Below are positions 4,972 through 6,375 of a stretch of 6,375 nucleotides of DNA, in pieces. Source of the DNA: JAJFTV01 sp964426355 (GTDB taxonomy: Bacteria; Chloroflexota; Anaerolineae; Anaerolineales; Anaerolineaceae). Numbering within the stretch: position 1 is the stretch's first letter; each line of letters starts with the position of its first letter. Both the position numbers and the translations under genes were made by a program. The stretch spans positions 1 through 6,375 of the forward strand of contig CAYRRA010000221.1 of NCBI GenBank assembly GCA_964426355.1, given 5' to 3'. The notes beneath the pieces are model-generated. The model saw only the letters and a list, made by a program, of their open reading frames with translations. It ran no database searches and had not been told where the DNA came from.

Positions 4972-6375
4972 ATGTTCAGCAGAATTTTGAATTGGATACG
5001 TGAGGTTATAAAAAAGATGATTGGACAAACAGACGTAAAAAGGGCGTTGAACGTTGATGTAGCGCTGAATGCAGAAATGAATGATGCGCTGCAATTGTGG
5101 ACGTTGATGTACGTAAATAAGGGTCCCTGGTTGGTGAACGGGATAAAGAGCATGAACCTTGCGGCTGCGATTGCCGGCGAGTTAGCAAATGCGACCACAA
5201 TTGAGCTAAAGGTTGAAGTTAGCGGAAGCTCCCGGGCAAATTATTTATCTGAGCAGTTCCAGCAGCGGATCATGCCAAAGTTGCGGGAGCAGATCGAGTT
5301 TGGATCGGCTAAGGGCGGTTTGGTGATGAAGCCGTACATTGATGGCGAGAACATAGCCGTTGATTTTGTTCAGGCTGACCAGTTTTATCCGGTTGCGTTT
5401 GATGAGGATGGGGATATTACCTCTTGCATCTTCGCTGACCAGCGAACGGTTGGCGATAAATACTACACCCGGCTTGAGTACCACAACCTGACTGATGGCG
5501 GCTACCAGATCAGGAACCTGGCGTTCAGAAGTTCGACAAAAGACACGCTGGGGCAACAGGTTCCGTTGACTGAAATACCGGCATGGGCTGACCTGACACC
5601 GGAAGCTACGATCACGGGGATTGAGCGCCCGCTGTTCGCATATTTTCGTTTTCCTCTGGCAAATAACATTGACCCGACTTCTCCGCTGGGTGTTTCTTGT
5701 TACTCCAGGGCAGTTGACCTAATCAAAGAAGCAGATGTTCAGTGGTCTAACCTGCTTTGGGAGTTTGAGAGCGGACAGCGTGCGCTGTATGTGGACGTTT
5801 CAGCTTTTGACAAAGACAATGACGGTAAACCTGTTCTTCCACATCGCCGGCTGTTCAGAACGCTGCACAGTATGAATGCCGCTGAGATCGGAGAAGAAGG
5901 GTTCTTCCACGAGTGGAGCCCGACACTGAGAGAACAGAATATTCTCAACGGGCTGGATGCGATTTTGAAACGAATTGAGTACACATGCGGTCTGGCTTAT
6001 GGCACGTTGAGCGATCCCCAGAGCATTGACAAGACCGCCACCGAGATCAAGACCAGCAAGCAGCGAACGTATGCGACCATTACCAGCATCCAGAACGCAT
6101 TACGGAAATCACTCGATCACCTGCTTTACGTGATGGATGTATGGGCGACCCTGGGAAACCTTGCGCCTAGAGGCGCTTACTCTACGGCTTTTGAGTTTGA
6201 TGATAGCGTGATTGTGGATAAGGACGCTCAGTTCCAGCAGGATTTGAGGTTGGTAACATCCAGGTTGATGGGGCGAGTTGAGTTTAGAATGCGCAACATG
6301 GGCGAAGATGAGGCGACCGCAAAGGCGAAGATTGCAGAGATTGACGCTGAAGGCAGAAGCATGGATTTCTTTGAG
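4972..6375 (+). CDS. Phage portal protein, A118/SPP1-type, 3' end cut by window
   Basis: The open frame continues for 468 codons to the last base of the window without a stop, so the C-terminus is missing. It would form the dodecameric ring at the capsid vertex through which the terminase pumps DNA and to which the neck attaches. The stretch around residues 336-380 is diagnostic of A118-type portals: an EYTCGLAYGTLSD segment (G340, G344), then KTATEIKTSKQRTY beginning at K354, then a long helix for the central channel. The N-terminal part includes a helical start (residues 1-20) and the clip/wing-like beta region with FVQADQFYPVAFDEDGD at about 132-148. ATG 4972 is preferred: it has GAGG 8 bases upstream and follows the terminase stop by one base, so translation is probably coupled. 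Terminase followed directly by portal is the standard order of a siphovirus packaging module. Scaffold, protease and capsid genes are expected to the right. Confidence 0.92.
   Translation, partial: MFSRILNWIREVIKKMIGQTDVKRALNVDVALNAEMNDALQLWTLMYVNKGPWLVNGIKSMNLAAAIAGELANATTIELKVEVSGSSRANYLSEQFQQRIMPKLREQIEFGSAKGGLVMKPYIDGENIAVDFVQADQFYPVAFDEDGDITSCIFADQRTVGDKYYTRLEYHNLTDGGYQIRNLAFRSSTKDTLGQQVPLTEIPAWADLTPEATITGIERPLFAYFRFPLANNIDPTSPLGVSCYSRAVDLIKEADVQWSNLLWEFESGQRALYVDVSAFDKDNDGKPVLPHRRLFRTLHSMNAAEIGEEGFFHEWSPTLREQNILNGLDAILKRIEYTCGLAYGTLSDPQSIDKTATEIKTSKQRTYATITSIQNALRKSLDHLLYVMDVWATLGNLAPRGAYSTAFEFDDSVIVDKDAQFQQDLRLVTSRLMGRVEFRMRNMGEDEATAKAKIAEIDAEGRSMDFFE

Noticed and set aside
4635..5198. 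187-codon open frame on the - strand across the terminase-portal junction
   Set aside because: It is antisense to two well-identified genes, rich in Ser/Ile/Phe, and has no supported start.
1..6375. CRISPR arrays, insertion sequences, defence or toxin-antitoxin genes
   Set aside because: I looked for spaced direct repeats, terminal inverted repeats with transposase, and small gene pairs, and found none. The window is filled by phage integration, lysis and packaging genes.

Overview
The window reads as the left end of an integrated temperate tailed phage (or a phage genome opened at its attachment site). It starts with a complete tRNA-Val(UAC). A tyrosine integrase follows 83 bases downstream, then a lysis cassette of two small membrane proteins and an endolysin, then the packaging genes: a large terminase with a small-terminase-like N-terminal part, and an A118/SPP1-type portal protein that runs off the right edge. 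All genes lie on the + strand and are tightly packed. This head module (PBSX/SPP1-type terminase, A118-type portal) points to a siphovirus-like phage of a bacterium. The host cannot be fixed from this sequence. Roughly even GC, a tRNA without an encoded CCA end, and an endolysin that resembles from memory proteins of Chloroflexota (Anaerolineae) make that phylum a tentative guess only.

Layout. 2-75: tRNA-Val, the likely integration target. 76-158: leader with a strong RNA hairpin whose 3' arm contains the integrase ribosome binding site. 159-1103: integrase. 1104-1247: intergenic control region with an extended -10 promoter followed about 50 bases later by a long terminator-like hairpin. 1248-1697 and 1698-2015: membrane proteins, probably holin and accessory holin. 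1999-3066: TIM-barrel endolysin with a Pro/Glu linker and a C-terminal SH3 domain. 3075-4970: terminase. 4972-6375: portal, 3' end missing. No gene-free stretch exceeds 150 bases.

How it may work. The integrase would recombine the element into the tRNA-Val gene. The promoter at 1110-1137 is the only convincing promoter in front of the lysis and packaging genes. The hairpin behind it suggests that transcription stops early until some phage factor or condition allows read-through, in the manner of a late promoter controlled by antitermination; this is inference. Membrane proteins plus a signal-less endolysin form a holin/endolysin lysis system. Terminase and portal form the DNA packaging motor.

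The most notable points are the fused TerS-TerL polypeptide with a possible internal start, the promoter-terminator leader, the hairpin that buries the integrase ribosome binding site, lysis genes placed between integrase and packaging genes, and a His-to-Leu change at a catalytic position of the integrase. I see no CRISPR array, transposon, defence gene or repressor here.
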